Shown here: piece after piece, positions 1 through 7,791 of the stretch
Layout of the letters: every line of letters begins with the position of its first letter
How positions within the stretch are numbered: position 1 is the first letter of the stretch
Assembly (NCBI RefSeq): GCF_004348895.1
Contig: NZ_RRZK01000003.1
Span: 151,510-215,509, forward strand
Direction of reading: 5' to 3'
DNA length: 64,000 nucleotides
From: Pseudomonas vancouverensis
GTDB taxonomy: Bacteria > Pseudomonadota > Gammaproteobacteria > Pseudomonadales > Pseudomonadaceae
Notes under the pieces: model-generated
The model's database searches: none
Seen by the model: the letters and a program-made list of their open reading frames with translations, nothing else
Told to the model about the DNA's origin: nothing
Made by a program: the position numbers and the translations under genes

Positions 1-196
1 CCAGTTTGTCGGCCACCATTACGAAGGGCGTAAACCGGCGTTCGTCGACGACGTCAGCGGCTTGATCGTCGGGCCGTTGTTCGTGGTCGCCGAACTGGCG
101 TTCATGCTTGGCCTGCGCCATGACCTCAAAGAGCAGATCGAGCAACGTTCCGGCCCGGTCAGGTCGCTGGCACACGGGCGCTCGGGCAGCGTCTGA
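1..196 (+). CDS. Mpo1-like (DUF962) protein, C-terminal fragment
   Basis: This is the last 64 codons of a gene that begins before the window; the frame runs from base 2 to the TGA at 194-196. The residues QFVGHHYEGRKPAF followed by LIVGPLFVVAEL match the conserved second half of the DUF962/Mpo1-like family. These are small membrane proteins related to yeast Mpo1, a 2-hydroxy fatty acid dioxygenase. The GHHYEGRKPAF stretch supplies family histidines that would bind iron. The upstream half, with the other histidines, is not visible, so catalytic competence cannot be judged. It converges on the hybrid kinase gene, whose stop lies only 8 bases away. Confidence 0.7.
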   Translation, partial: QFVGHHYEGRKPAFVDDVSGLIVGPLFVVAELAFMLGLRHDLKEQIEQRSGPVRSLAHGRSGSV

Positions 197-204
197 CGAG
201 TACT

Positions 205-1962
205 TCAACCCACGCGCCGGGACTCCAGGCACGCTTTCAGGCTGTCGCGCAGCAACCCGGCATCGAGGGGTTTTTGCAGTACCCGAAAATGGCTCGCCGC
301 CGTCTCTTCAAGGCAGGCCGATGATGTGTCGCCGGTGATGATGATCGCCGGCACCACCGCATTGAGGTAGCCACGGGCACGATGGATCGCCTCCAGGCCG
401 TTCATGCCGCTCAGGCGAAAATCGCTGAGAATCAGGTGCACGGCGGCCGGTCCGTTTTCGGCCGCCTTGCCATGCTCATCGCAGGCCTCTCGCACCGATG
501 CACCGGCATACACCCTGTGGCCCCAGACTTCGAGCAACTGCCGCAAGGCGTCCAGCACTGTGCGCTCATCGTCGATGATCAGAATGCCGAGGCTGTCCGC
601 TTGTGCTGCCGCGACTGTGTGCGGTTGCGCCAGGGCGGGCGCCGCCACCAAAGGCACCTTCACGGAGAACATCGAGCCGCGTCCTTCCACCGACGTGACG
701 CGAATGTCATGCCCCAATAGCCGCGCAGTGTGACGCACGATCGCCAATCCCAGACCTAGCCCCTGGCTGCGATCACGTTCAGCGTTATGCAGTTGCACGA
801 ACTCCTCAAAAATTTGATCACGGTGCTCGCTGGCAATGCCCGGCCCCGTGTCGAATATCTGTATTTCAAGACTGTGCTTGCGACGTCGGCAGCCGAGCAA
901 GACACTGCCCTGCTCGGTGTACCGAATTGCGTTGGACAGCAGGTTGTCGAGCATGCGCTTGAGCAACACCGGGTCGGTGTCGATCCAGAACTGGCCCGGA
1001 CGCGCCCGCCAACGCAGGTTTCGCGCCCTGGCATTGGCGCTGAACTCGTCACTGAGATCGGCAAACAGACGCTCCACCGACACCGTTTCGCGAGTGACGG
1101 CGACCACACCGGCATCAAGGCGGGAGATATCAAGCAAACCGTTGAGCAAGCCACTGAGGTTGCCGATGACCGTTGCCAGGCGAGTCGCCAGATCGCGAGC
1201 CTTGTCTGCCGCCACGGCACCGCGTTCGGCCAATGAGGCAAGGCCGGCGACAAACAGCCCGAGGGCGTGGATCGGCTGGCGCAGATCGTGACTGGCCGCG
1301 GCGAGAAAGCGCGACTTGGCCTGGTCGGCTGCCTGCGCACGGTCGCGTTCCTGTTCCAGGCGCCGAACCAGATCGACGTTTTCCAGGCGCAGCCGGATGG
1401 TCTCGTGCAGTGTTCGCCAGGTGACCCGGCTGTAATACAGGTTCACCCCGGCCAGGCAGGCGAGGAAAAACAGGTAGGTGGTGTAAACCTCCCCGGAGGT
1501 CAGCAGACACTGTAAGGTGATCGGCGCCAGCATCGCGATCAGTGAGCCGGCATAGGCCGCCGGGAACGCTGACAGCGAAGGCACGGCACCACACACCAGG
1601 CCGGTCAGCACCACGCAGGTGAACGCCTGCAACTGCGGGTCGCCCGTGGCAAATCCGATCCATCCGAGCACGCCCCAGAGCAGGCTCGACAGCCAGGACA
1701 ACACCGCCGCCAGCCAGCCCCAATGCTGCGGCCGCAGAGAGACATCTCGCTTGGCTTGGGCAAAGTAACGCCGCGAGTGCAGGACACGGCAGGTCGTCAA
1801 ACCGTACATCGCCACAATCCACACGGCACTCCAGCTCCAGGGCACGGCGTGCCTGAACACGAAGGCCACCGGCCAGGGTATGACGAAGTTGGCAAATAGC
1901 ACCGCGTAGGATTGTCGAAACAACAGATCGACGAAATACTTGCGCGCAATGATCTCGGGCAT
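205..1962 (-). CDS. Membrane hybrid sensor histidine kinase with C-terminal receiver domain
   Basis: This 585-residue protein has several hydrophobic helices in residues 15-175 (for example LQAFTCVVLTGLVCGAVPSL), then a short coiled linker. A HisKA domain carries the phospho-acceptor motif ASHDLRQPIHALGLF. An HATPase_c domain has the N-box NLLSNAIRYTEQG, the G1 box DTGPGI and the G2 box GLGLGLAIV. A receiver domain at the C-terminus (about residues 455-580) has acceptor Asp in LILSDFRLSGMNG and the KPLD lysine. The HDLRQPxHAL class is common in pseudomonads as hybrid kinases paired with LuxR-type regulators. The divergent gene 31 bases away is such a regulator, so the two probably form one phosphorelay. 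The input signal is unknown; the N-terminus has no recognisable periplasmic sensor domain. Confidence 0.85.
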   Translation of the reverse strand: MPEIIARKYFVDLLFRQSYAVLFANFVIPWPVAFVFRHAVPWSWSAVWIVAMYGLTTCRVLHSRRYFAQAKRDVSLRPQHWGWLAAVLSWLSSLLWGVLGWIGFATGDPQLQAFTCVVLTGLVCGAVPSLSAFPAAYAGSLIAMLAPITLQCLLTSGEVYTTYLFFLACLAGVNLYYSRVTWRTLHETIRLRLENVDLVRRLEQERDRAQAADQAKSRFLAAASHDLRQPIHALGLFVAGLASLAERGAVAADKARDLATRLATVIGNLSGLLNGLLDISRLDAGVVAVTRETVSVERLFADLSDEFSANARARNLRWRARPGQFWIDTDPVLLKRMLDNLLSNAIRYTEQGSVLLGCRRRKHSLEIQIFDTGPGIASEHRDQIFEEFVQLHNAERDRSQGLGLGLAIVRHTARLLGHDIRVTSVEGRGSMFSVKVPLVAAPALAQPHTVAAAQADSLGILIIDDERTVLDALRQLLEVWGHRVYAGASVREACDEHGKAAENGPAAVHLILSDFRLSGMNGLEAIHRARGYLNAVVPAIIITGDTSSACLEETAASHFRVLQKPLDAGLLRDSLKACLESRRVG

Positions 1963-1993
1963 GACGACATCTCAAAAATAAGAGCGACTACAA

Positions 1994-2647
1994 ATGGAAG
2001 TGAAGCGCCTGAACGTCCTGATTGCCGATGACCATAGCATCGTGCGCGACGGCCTGAGGTTTCTGCTCTCGATCCGGGACGACTTGCAGGTCGTCGCCGA
2101 AGCCGCCAACAGCGACGATATTCTCGCGGCTCTGGCAGCGCAGCGCATTGACCTCCTGCTGCTCGACCTGGGCATGCCCGGGGTCAATCGCCTGCAATTC
2201 ATCCGCGACCTGCGCACCGACTTTCCTCGTTTGAAAATCCTCGTGCTGACAGCCAATGTCGAGCTGAGCACCATTCGCGGGGTGCTGGATGCCGGTGTGC
2301 AGGCCTACGTGACCAAGGCCGATGAAAGCCAGGAGCTGCTCGACGCGATCGATGCCATCCAGCAGAACAAACGCTACCTGGCGGTCGCCGTACGCTTTGC
2401 GGTGGATGGTCATGGCAGCAGCAACCCCGGCGATCACCTGATTGCCAACGCGGTACTGACCAAACGCGAGCAACAAATCCTCAGCCTGGTCGCCCAAGGC
2501 TCTTCGGCGCGCGACATTGCCGACACCCTCCACATCAGCCCGCTGACCGTGCGCAAGCATCGGGAAAACCTGATGCGCAAACTCGACCTGCACAACACCG
2601 CGGAACTGGCGGTGTATGCCGTCCGGCTCGGCCTGCCTGTGGGCTGA
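1994..2647 (+). CDS. NarL/FixJ-family response regulator
   Basis: This 217-residue protein has an N-terminal receiver domain: acidic pocket DD in LIADDHSIVRDG, acceptor Asp in LLLLDLGMPG, switch Thr in VLTAN and Lys in VTKAD. A LuxR-type helix-turn-helix follows at about residues 150-210 (LTKREQQILSLVAQG, then ISPLTVRKHRENLMRKL). It is a cytoplasmic transcription factor. It is divergent from the hybrid kinase gene with only 31 bases between the two starts, which strongly suggests a cognate pair with overlapping promoters. Target genes cannot be deduced; the LysE-type exporter downstream is in the same direction, 186 bases away. Confidence 0.85.
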   Translation: MEVKRLNVLIADDHSIVRDGLRFLLSIRDDLQVVAEAANSDDILAALAAQRIDLLLLDLGMPGVNRLQFIRDLRTDFPRLKILVLTANVELSTIRGVLDAGVQAYVTKADESQELLDAIDAIQQNKRYLAVAVRFAVDGHGSSNPGDHLIANAVLTKREQQILSLVAQGSSARDIADTLHISPLTVRKHRENLMRKLDLHNTAELAVYAVRLGLPVG

Positions 2648-2685
2648 GGTGTGGTGCACAGCATCCTGCGCGCAGGTCGCGGATA

Positions 2686-2707
2686 AAATACGGCAGCTGT
2701 CGTATTT
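2686..2707. promoter_or_regulatory. 22-bp near-perfect palindrome between regulator and exporter
   Basis: The arms aaatacg and cgtattt flank a central cagctg, giving a 22-base palindrome with a single mismatched pair. It lies 39 bases after the response-regulator stop and about 127 bases before the exporter start. It could be an operator for the exporter or a weak hairpin after the regulator. There is no clear T-run, so operator is slightly favoured. Confidence 0.3.
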
Positions 2708-2833
2708 CTGCGCCACCGCCCCCGCCATAACCTTGCAGCACTGGTAACGCGCTGCCTGTAGTTCATCTGCCTCCCCTGTCCGGCGTCTTCCAGAACATGC
2801 CTTGCGGCACTCACTCAATGGAAGAGCACCACC

Positions 2834-3463
2834 ATGTCCCTGCAACTCTGGATTCCCTTCGCCACCGCGACCATCGCCTTTGCCTGCATGCCGGGCCCGG
2901 CCATTCTCTACATGACCAGCCAGACCCTGGCCCATGGCCGACGCGCCGGGCTGAAAGCCGCGCTGGGCATACACCTGGGTTGTTATGCACATATCGCCGG
3001 GGCGACGTTTGGCCTGTCAGCGTTGTTGCATGCCGCGCCCATGGCGTTCGACGTGATACGGCTGGCCGGGGCGGGATATCTGATCTGGCTGGGCGGGTCG
3101 ATGATTGTCAAAAGCGGGCGGGTTGTCGAAAAGGTCGAGGGACAGGAGCCCGGCGTGCTGCGTGACAGTGTGGTGGTTGAAGTGCTCAACCCGAAGACCG
3201 CGCTGTTCTTTTTGACCTTTCTGCCGCAGTTCGTCGACGTCACGAGTTCGGCACCGGCGTGGTTGCAGTTTCTACTGTTGGGCAGCTTTGTGAACCTGGT
3301 GTTTTCACTGGCGGATGTAGCGGCGGTGCTGGGCGCCTCGCTGCTGCTCGGGCCGTTGTCGACACCGGGTTGCCAGCGGTTTGTGCCGCGCTTCAGTGGT
3401 GCGATCCTGATTGGCTTGGGCTGTGTGCTGGTGTTGCAGAGTGGGTTGCTGGGAGCGCTGTAG
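2834..3463 (+). CDS. LysE/RhtB-family amino acid exporter
   Basis: This 209-residue, very hydrophobic protein has about six transmembrane helices. The family signature is near the N-terminus (FACMPGPAILYMTSQTLAHG), with the conserved glycine-rich segment AALGIHLGCYAHI and the central motif VEVLNPKTALFFLTFLPQF. LysE/RhtB proteins export amino acids or related metabolites (lysine, homoserine, threonine and others) using the proton gradient. The substrate cannot be assigned from sequence. The ATG follows the sequence agagcaccacc, so the ribosome site is weak. A perfect palindrome starts 14 bases after the stop. Confidence 0.85.
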   Translation: MSLQLWIPFATATIAFACMPGPAILYMTSQTLAHGRRAGLKAALGIHLGCYAHIAGATFGLSALLHAAPMAFDVIRLAGAGYLIWLGGSMIVKSGRVVEKVEGQEPGVLRDSVVVEVLNPKTALFFLTFLPQFVDVTSSAPAWLQFLLLGSFVNLVFSLADVAAVLGASLLLGPLSTPGCQRFVPRFSGAILIGLGCVLVLQSGLLGAL

Positions 3464-3476
3464 TCGTCGACATCGC

Positions 3477-3510
3477 GGGCGAGCTCGCTCCTGCAGGAGC
3501 GAGCTCGCCC
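3477..3510. repeat. Perfect 34-bp palindrome (REP-like, bidirectional hairpin)
   Basis: Two perfect 17-base arms, gggcgagctcgctcctg and its exact reverse complement, meet without a spacer. The core gcgagctcgctcc is the same kind seen in Pseudomonas REP elements. It sits between the convergent lysE-like and cysA genes, so it probably also ends or stabilises both transcripts. Confidence 0.75.
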
Positions 3511-3523
3511 GAGAAGCTTTTGC

Positions 3524-4513
3524 TTAGAGGTTGGCGACCTTCTGCCAGACCTTCGGCTTGAAGAACAGCGTTTCGCCCTTGGCCAGGCCGGTCAGGCTGT
3601 CGTGATCCTTGACCACTTCGGCTTCGATCAGATCGCTCTGCCCTTCCACCTTCAGCGTCACCCGCGTGGTCGCACCCAGCGGACGAATGTCGCGCACTTC
3701 GGCGGCGTGGTGGTCTTCCAGCTCGTGGCGCGACAGCGACACCTCATGCGGACGGAACAGCACATGGTTGTCATCCCCCAGGTGCAAGCGGTTCGAATCA
3801 CCGAGGAAGTGATAGACGAAGTCGCTGGCCGGGTTTTCGTAGACGTCACCCGGTGAACCGATCTGCTCGATCACGCCCTTGTTCATCACCACGATGCGGT
3901 CGGCGACTTCCATGGCCTCTTCCTGGTCGTGGGTCACGAAGACCGACGTCAGGTTGATGTCCTCGTGCAGACGCGCCAGCCAGCGGCGCAGCTCTTTACG
4001 GACCTTGGCGTCGAGTGCGCCGAAAGGCTCGTCGAGCAGCAGCACTTTTGGTTCCACCGCCAGGGCGCGGGCCAGGGCGATACGCTGGCGCTGACCACCG
4101 GACAGTTGCTCCGGGTAGCGGTCCGACAGCCAGTCGAGCTGCACCATGTTCAACAGTTCGTGCACCTTCGCGGCGATCTGGCTTTCGCTCGGGCGCTGGC
4201 CCTTGGGCTTCATGCGCAGGCCGAAGGCGACGTTGTCGAACACGGTCATGTGGCGGAACAGCGCATAGTGCTGGAACACGAAACCGACGTTGCGATCACG
4301 CACGTCGTGGCCGGACACGTCTTCACCGTGGAACACGATGTTGCCCTGATCCGGGGTTTCCAGGCCGGCGATGATCCGCAGCAGCGTGGTCTTGCCGCAG
4401 CCCGACGGGCCGAGCAGCGCGACGAGTTCGCCGCTCTGGATGTCCAGGCTGATGTTGTCCAGCGCCTTGAACGCGTTGAAATTCTTGCTGACGTTACGCA
4501 CTTCGATCGACAT
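3524..4513 (-). CDS. cysA: Sulfate/thiosulfate ABC transporter ATP-binding protein CysA
   Basis: This 329-residue ATPase powers sulfate/thiosulfate import with CysT, CysW and Sbp. The Walker A motif GPSGCGKT is at residues 35-42. The Q-loop in FVFQHYALF, the signature LSGGQRQR, Walker [13 protein letters not shown] and the H-loop [13 protein letters not shown] follow in the expected order. A TOBE-like C-terminal domain holds the segment [14 protein letters not shown]. Length and motifs match CysA. It is the last gene of the sbp-cysT-cysW-cysA series, starting 3 bases after the cysW stop. Expression is expected to depend on sulfur limitation through CysB. Confidence 0.95.
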   Translation of the reverse strand: MSIEVRNVSKNFNAFKALDNISLDIQSGELVALLGPSGCGKTTLLRIIAGLETPDQGNIVFHGEDVSGHDVRDRNVGFVFQHYALFRHMTVFDNVAFGLRMKPKGQRPSESQIAAKVHELLNMVQLDWLSDRYPEQLSGGQRQRIALARALAVEPKVLLLDEPFGALDAKVRKELRRWLARLHEDINLTSVFVTHDQEEAMEVADRIVVMNKGVIEQIGSPGDVYENPASDFVYHFLGDSNRLHLGDDNHVLFRPHEVSLSRHELEDHHAAEVRDIRPLGATTRVTLKVEGQSDLIEAEVVKDHDSLTGLAKGETLFFKPKVWQKVANL

Positions 4514-4516
4514 GAC

Positions 4517-5389
4517 TTATTCCTCCGCGGCGCTGGCGCGCAGGCGGTTAATACGGTTTTCGCTCCACTGCTTGAGCAGCAGGATGAAGAGCGCCAGGAT
4601 CAGCAACAGGCTCGCCACGGCGAACGCGGCCACGTGGTTGTATTCGTTGTAGAGGATCTCGACGTGCAGCGGCAAGGTGTTGGTCACCCCGCGAATGTGC
4701 CCGGAAACCACCGAGACCGCACCGAACTCGCCCATGGCCCGCGCGGTACAGAGCACCACGCCATAAATCAGGCCCCATTTGATGTTGGGTACGGTGACGT
4801 GCCAGAACATCTGCCAGCCATTGGCCCCGAGCAGGCGCGCGGCCTCCTCTTCCTGGGTGCCTTGTTCCTGCATCAGCGGGATCAGCTCCCGCGCCACGAA
4901 CGGCACGGTAACGAAAATCGTCGCCAGCACGATGCCCGGCAGGGCGAAGACGATCTGGATGTCGTGATCCTGCAGCCACGGTCCAAACAGGCCCTGGGCA
5001 CCAAACATCAGCACGTAGACCAGACCGGCGATCACCGGCGACACCGAGAACGGCAAGTCGATCAGCGTCACCAGCATGCTCTTGCCGCGGAACGAATACT
5101 TGCTCACGCACCAGGCGGCACTGACGCCGAACACCAGGTTCAACGGCACCGAGATCAGTACGGCAATCACCGTGAGTTTCAGTGCCGACAAGGCGTCTGG
5201 TTCGAAAATCGCGGTGAAGAACGCGCCCAGCCCCAGTTTCAGGCCCTGGGACACCACGATGAACAGTGGCAACAGCAGGAACAGGGCAAAAATCAACCAG
5301 CCTAAGCCGATCAGGATGCGCCGCGAAGTCGCGCTGCCACGGCGGGCAGCGTTGGCCGAAGAAGCGGCAGCGATAGACGATTGGGACAT
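4517..5389 (-). CDS. cysW: Sulfate ABC transporter permease CysW
   Basis: This is a 290-residue inner-membrane permease with about six helices and the ABC permease EAA loop ([22 protein letters not shown]). The sequence [19 protein letters not shown] is typical of CysW. It forms the membrane channel with CysT. It lies between cysT (12 bases upstream) and cysA (3 bases downstream), consistent with one transcript. The N-terminus has an alanine/serine-rich stretch ([16 protein letters not shown]) before the first helix, a common extension in Pseudomonas orthologues. Confidence 0.95.
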   Translation of the reverse strand: MSQSSIAAASSANAARRGSATSRRILIGLGWLIFALFLLLPLFIVVSQGLKLGLGAFFTAIFEPDALSALKLTVIAVLISVPLNLVFGVSAAWCVSKYSFRGKSMLVTLIDLPFSVSPVIAGLVYVLMFGAQGLFGPWLQDHDIQIVFALPGIVLATIFVTVPFVARELIPLMQEQGTQEEEAARLLGANGWQMFWHVTVPNIKWGLIYGVVLCTARAMGEFGAVSVVSGHIRGVTNTLPLHVEILYNEYNHVAAFAVASLLLILALFILLLKQWSENRINRLRASAAEE

Positions 5390-5401
5390 GGTGCCGCCTC
5401 C

Positions 5402-6220
5402 TTATGGGGTTTCGATGCGCCGCTGCAACAGGTTGATCAGCAGCAACAGGACGAAGGAAACCACCAGCATCAGTACACCAATGGAGGTAGCGCCGGTGTA
5501 ATCGTATTGGTCGAGCTTGACCATGATCAGCAGGGGCAGGATCTCGGTTTTCATCGGCATGTTGCCGGCGATGAAAATCACCGAACCGTACTCGCCGACC
5601 CCGCGGGCAAAGGCCAGGGCGAAACCGGTGAGCCACGCCGGCAACAGCGCCGGCAGCAGGATATGGCGGAAAACCTGCAAGGGTTTTGCTCCCAGGCACG
5701 CCGCCGCTTCTTCCACTTCACGGGGAATATCGGCCAATACCGGCTGTACGGTACGTACCACGAATGGAAGTGTCACAAAAGTGAGGGCAAGGGTGATGCC
5801 CAGAGGGGTGTAGGCGATCTTGAAACCCAGATCCGCTGCAAACTGACCCACCAGCCCGGTAGGGGTATACAACGCGGTGAGCGCGATACCGGCCACTGCC
5901 GTCGGCAAGGCGAACGGCAGGTCGATCATGGCGTCGATCACTTTTCGTCCAGGGAAGGTATAGCGCACTAATACCCAGGCCAGGAGCGTGCCGATGATGC
6001 CGTTGATGATCGCGGCGCAAAGCGCGGTGCCGAAGCTCAGCTTCAACGCTGCCAGCACGCGGGGTGCCGAGATGATTGCCCAGAACTGGTCCCAGGTCAG
6101 TTGGGCGGCATGCACGAACATTGCCGCCAGGGGTATGAGCACAATCAGGCTGAGGTACACCAAGGTGTAGCCCAGCGTCAGCCCGAAGCCGGGTATGACG
6201 GGGGAGATACGACGCGACAT
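5402..6220 (-). CDS. cysT: Sulfate ABC transporter permease CysT (CysU)
   Basis: This 272-residue permease, partner of CysW, has about six transmembrane helices. Its EAA loop is EVEEAAACLGAKPLQVFRHI, and the CysT motif FARGVGEYGSVIFIAGNMP is present. The N-terminus MSRRISPVIPGFGL matches the family start. It follows sbp after a 70-base gap that contains a GC-rich hairpin, so it may be expressed at a lower level than the binding protein. Confidence 0.95.
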   Translation of the reverse strand: MSRRISPVIPGFGLTLGYTLVYLSLIVLIPLAAMFVHAAQLTWDQFWAIISAPRVLAALKLSFGTALCAAIINGIIGTLLAWVLVRYTFPGRKVIDAMIDLPFALPTAVAGIALTALYTPTGLVGQFAADLGFKIAYTPLGITLALTFVTLPFVVRTVQPVLADIPREVEEAAACLGAKPLQVFRHILLPALLPAWLTGFALAFARGVGEYGSVIFIAGNMPMKTEILPLLIMVKLDQYDYTGATSIGVLMLVVSFVLLLLINLLQRRIETP

Positions 6221-6247
6221 AAAAGTCCTTGGTCAAGAAACGCACTA

Positions 6248-6271
6248 AGCCCCGGAGGTGAATCCGGGGCT
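6248..6271 (-). terminator. Intercistronic hairpin between sbp and cysT
   Basis: A 9-bp perfect stem (agccccgga / tccggggct) with a six-base loop lies in the 70-base gap after the sbp stop. No strong T-run follows on the minus strand. It therefore fits a partial terminator or an mRNA 3'-end stabiliser that lets the binding protein be made in excess over the permeases. Confidence 0.55.
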
Positions 6272-6290
6272 CGTTGATGGCTATTTAAGA

Positions 6291-7304
6291 TTACTGTGCC
6301 TGATAGATCTGGTCGAACACACCACCGTCGTTGAAGAATTTCGGCTGCGCGCTTTTCCAGCCGCCGAAGTCCTTGTCGATACTCACCAGCTCCAGTTTCG
6401 GGAACTGCTGGGCGTACTTGGCGGCGACGTCCTTGTCCCGCGGGCGATAGAAGTTCTTCGCGGCAATTTCCTGGCCGGCCGGGCTGTACAGGTGTTTGAG
6501 GTAAGCTTCGGCGATCTGCTCGTTGCCCTTTTTCTCGGCGTTCTTGTCGACGACCGCCACCGGCGGCTCGGCGAGGATCGACAGCGAAGGCACGACGATG
6601 TCGAACTTGTCCGCACCACCATCTTCTTTCAGCGCCAGGAAAGCTTCGTTTTCCCAGGCCAGCAGCACGTCACCCTGACCGTTGTTGACGAAGGTGATGG
6701 TCGAACCGCGGGCGCCGGTGTCCAGCACGGGAACGTGCTTGAACAGGGTCTGTACGTATTCCTTGGCCTTGGCTTCGTCACCGCCGTTGGCTTTCAGGCC
6801 ATAAGCCCAGGCCGCGAGGAAGTTCCAGCGCGCACCGCCGGAGGTTTTCGGGTTTGGCGTGATCACCGACACATCGTTCTTGATCAGGTCGCCCCAGTCC
6901 TTGATGCCCTTCGGGTTGCCCTTGCGCACCAGGAACACGATGGTCGAAGTGTAAGGAGTGCTCGCCTCCGGCAGGCGTTTCTGCCAGTCCGCCGGCAAGG
7001 TTTTACCCAGTTTGGCGATTTCGTCGATGTCGCCGGCCAGGGCCAGGGTCACCACGTCGGCACGCAGGCCGTCGATGACCGCGCGACCTTGTTTGCCCGA
7101 ACCGCCGTGGGACTGCTGGATCTTCACGGTGTCGCCAGCGTGGTCCTTCTGCCAGAACTTGATGAACTCGGCGTTGTAGTCCTGATACAGCTCGCGCGTC
7201 GGGTCATACGACACGTTGAGCAGCTCGTAGTCCTTGGCAACCGCGGAACCGGCAAAAAGAGCGCTGGCCAGAGCGGCCAAAGCGAAGTGGCGAATCGACG
7301 ACAT
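6291..7304 (-). CDS. sbp: Periplasmic sulfate-binding protein
   Basis: This 337-residue protein has a cleavable signal peptide (about [23 protein letters not shown]) and the conserved start of the mature domain, [13 protein letters not shown]. Further sulfate-binding family segments are [18 protein letters not shown] and [14 protein letters not shown]. It captures sulfate in the periplasm and delivers it to CysT/CysW/CysA. The ATG is preceded by caggagctttcacc, a good ribosome site. The small oscA gene is 75 bases upstream on the same strand, so oscA and sbp probably share a sulfur-starvation promoter. Confidence 0.95.
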   Translation of the reverse strand: MSSIRHFALAALASALFAGSAVAKDYELLNVSYDPTRELYQDYNAEFIKFWQKDHAGDTVKIQQSHGGSGKQGRAVIDGLRADVVTLALAGDIDEIAKLGKTLPADWQKRLPEASTPYTSTIVFLVRKGNPKGIKDWGDLIKNDVSVITPNPKTSGGARWNFLAAWAYGLKANGGDEAKAKEYVQTLFKHVPVLDTGARGSTITFVNNGQGDVLLAWENEAFLALKEDGGADKFDIVVPSLSILAEPPVAVVDKNAEKKGNEQIAEAYLKHLYSPAGQEIAAKNFYRPRDKDVAAKYAQQFPKLELVSIDKDFGGWKSAQPKFFNDGGVFDQIYQAQ

Positions 7305-7379
7305 GGTGAAAGCTCCTGGAAATCTGGGGGTATTGGCTTTTTCTTATGGGATTTCGGAAATCGCGTTGCCTGTTTCGCC

Positions 7380-7562
7380 TCAGCCCGGCTTGTTGCCAGG
7401 CTGCTGCAAACGGAATTTTTCCTTGCGCTCGATCTGCACCACCTGGGCGTTGTGCACGGTGATTTCCACGGCACCGAAGCGCAGGTCGCGCAGGGCACTC
7501 TGGATTTCACGCAGGATGGTGGCTTCGTCTTGACCGTCGACACTACGCAGGGATGCGCTCAT
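7380..7562 (-). CDS. oscA: Sulfur starvation response protein OscA (DUF2292)
   Basis: This 60-residue protein has the DUF2292/YezD fold pattern: a helix ILREIQSALRDLRFGAVEITV followed by a beta segment HNAQVVQIERKEKFRL. In Pseudomonas, oscA lies just upstream of sbp and is needed for the response to sulfur limitation, notably during growth on organosulfur compounds or chromate stress. The same order is seen here. The ATG has a strong ribosome site (aaggagcagcacc). The short glycine/proline tail is not conserved in my memory of the family. Molecular function is not established. Confidence 0.85.
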   Translation of the reverse strand: MSASLRSVDGQDEATILREIQSALRDLRFGAVEITVHNAQVVQIERKEKFRLQQPGNKPG

Positions 7563-7644
7563 GGTGCTGCTCCTTCAACTGAGAGGTTGCCTCGCAGTGT
7601 CGGCACTGCTTGCGGCGTGAGACCAATAGTAGTGAGGCGCAGAT

Positions 7645-7669
7645 ATTCTTAAAAAGACTATTTAAGAAT
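7645..7669 (-). promoter_or_regulatory. Inverted repeat upstream of oscA, candidate CysB or LysR-type site
   Basis: Perfect 9-base arms attcttaaa and tttaagaat are separated by seven bases, in an AT-rich stretch 83 bases upstream of the oscA start. The geometry (short arms about 16 bases apart, AT-rich) suits a LysR-family regulator. CysB is the known activator of sulfur-starvation genes in this neighbourhood, but CysB sites are poorly conserved, so the link is inference. Confidence 0.4.
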
Positions 7670-7745
7670 GTTTATATAACCAGAAGACATTATTTGGCGG
7701 GACAAGGGTTTGCGGGGAATTGCGGTTTTTCGAGATCGCCAAAAC

Positions 7746-7773
7746 CTTGTGGGAGCGAGCTTGCTCCCACAAG
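7746..7773. repeat. REP palindrome downstream of the phosphodiesterase gene
   Basis: The arms cttgtgggagc and gctcccacaag enclose gagctt. This is the standard REP core of fluorescent pseudomonads. It lies 19 bases after the phosphodiesterase stop and probably acts as its 3' hairpin. Confidence 0.75.
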
Positions 7774-7791
7774 TTAATGTGCATTAGCGCG

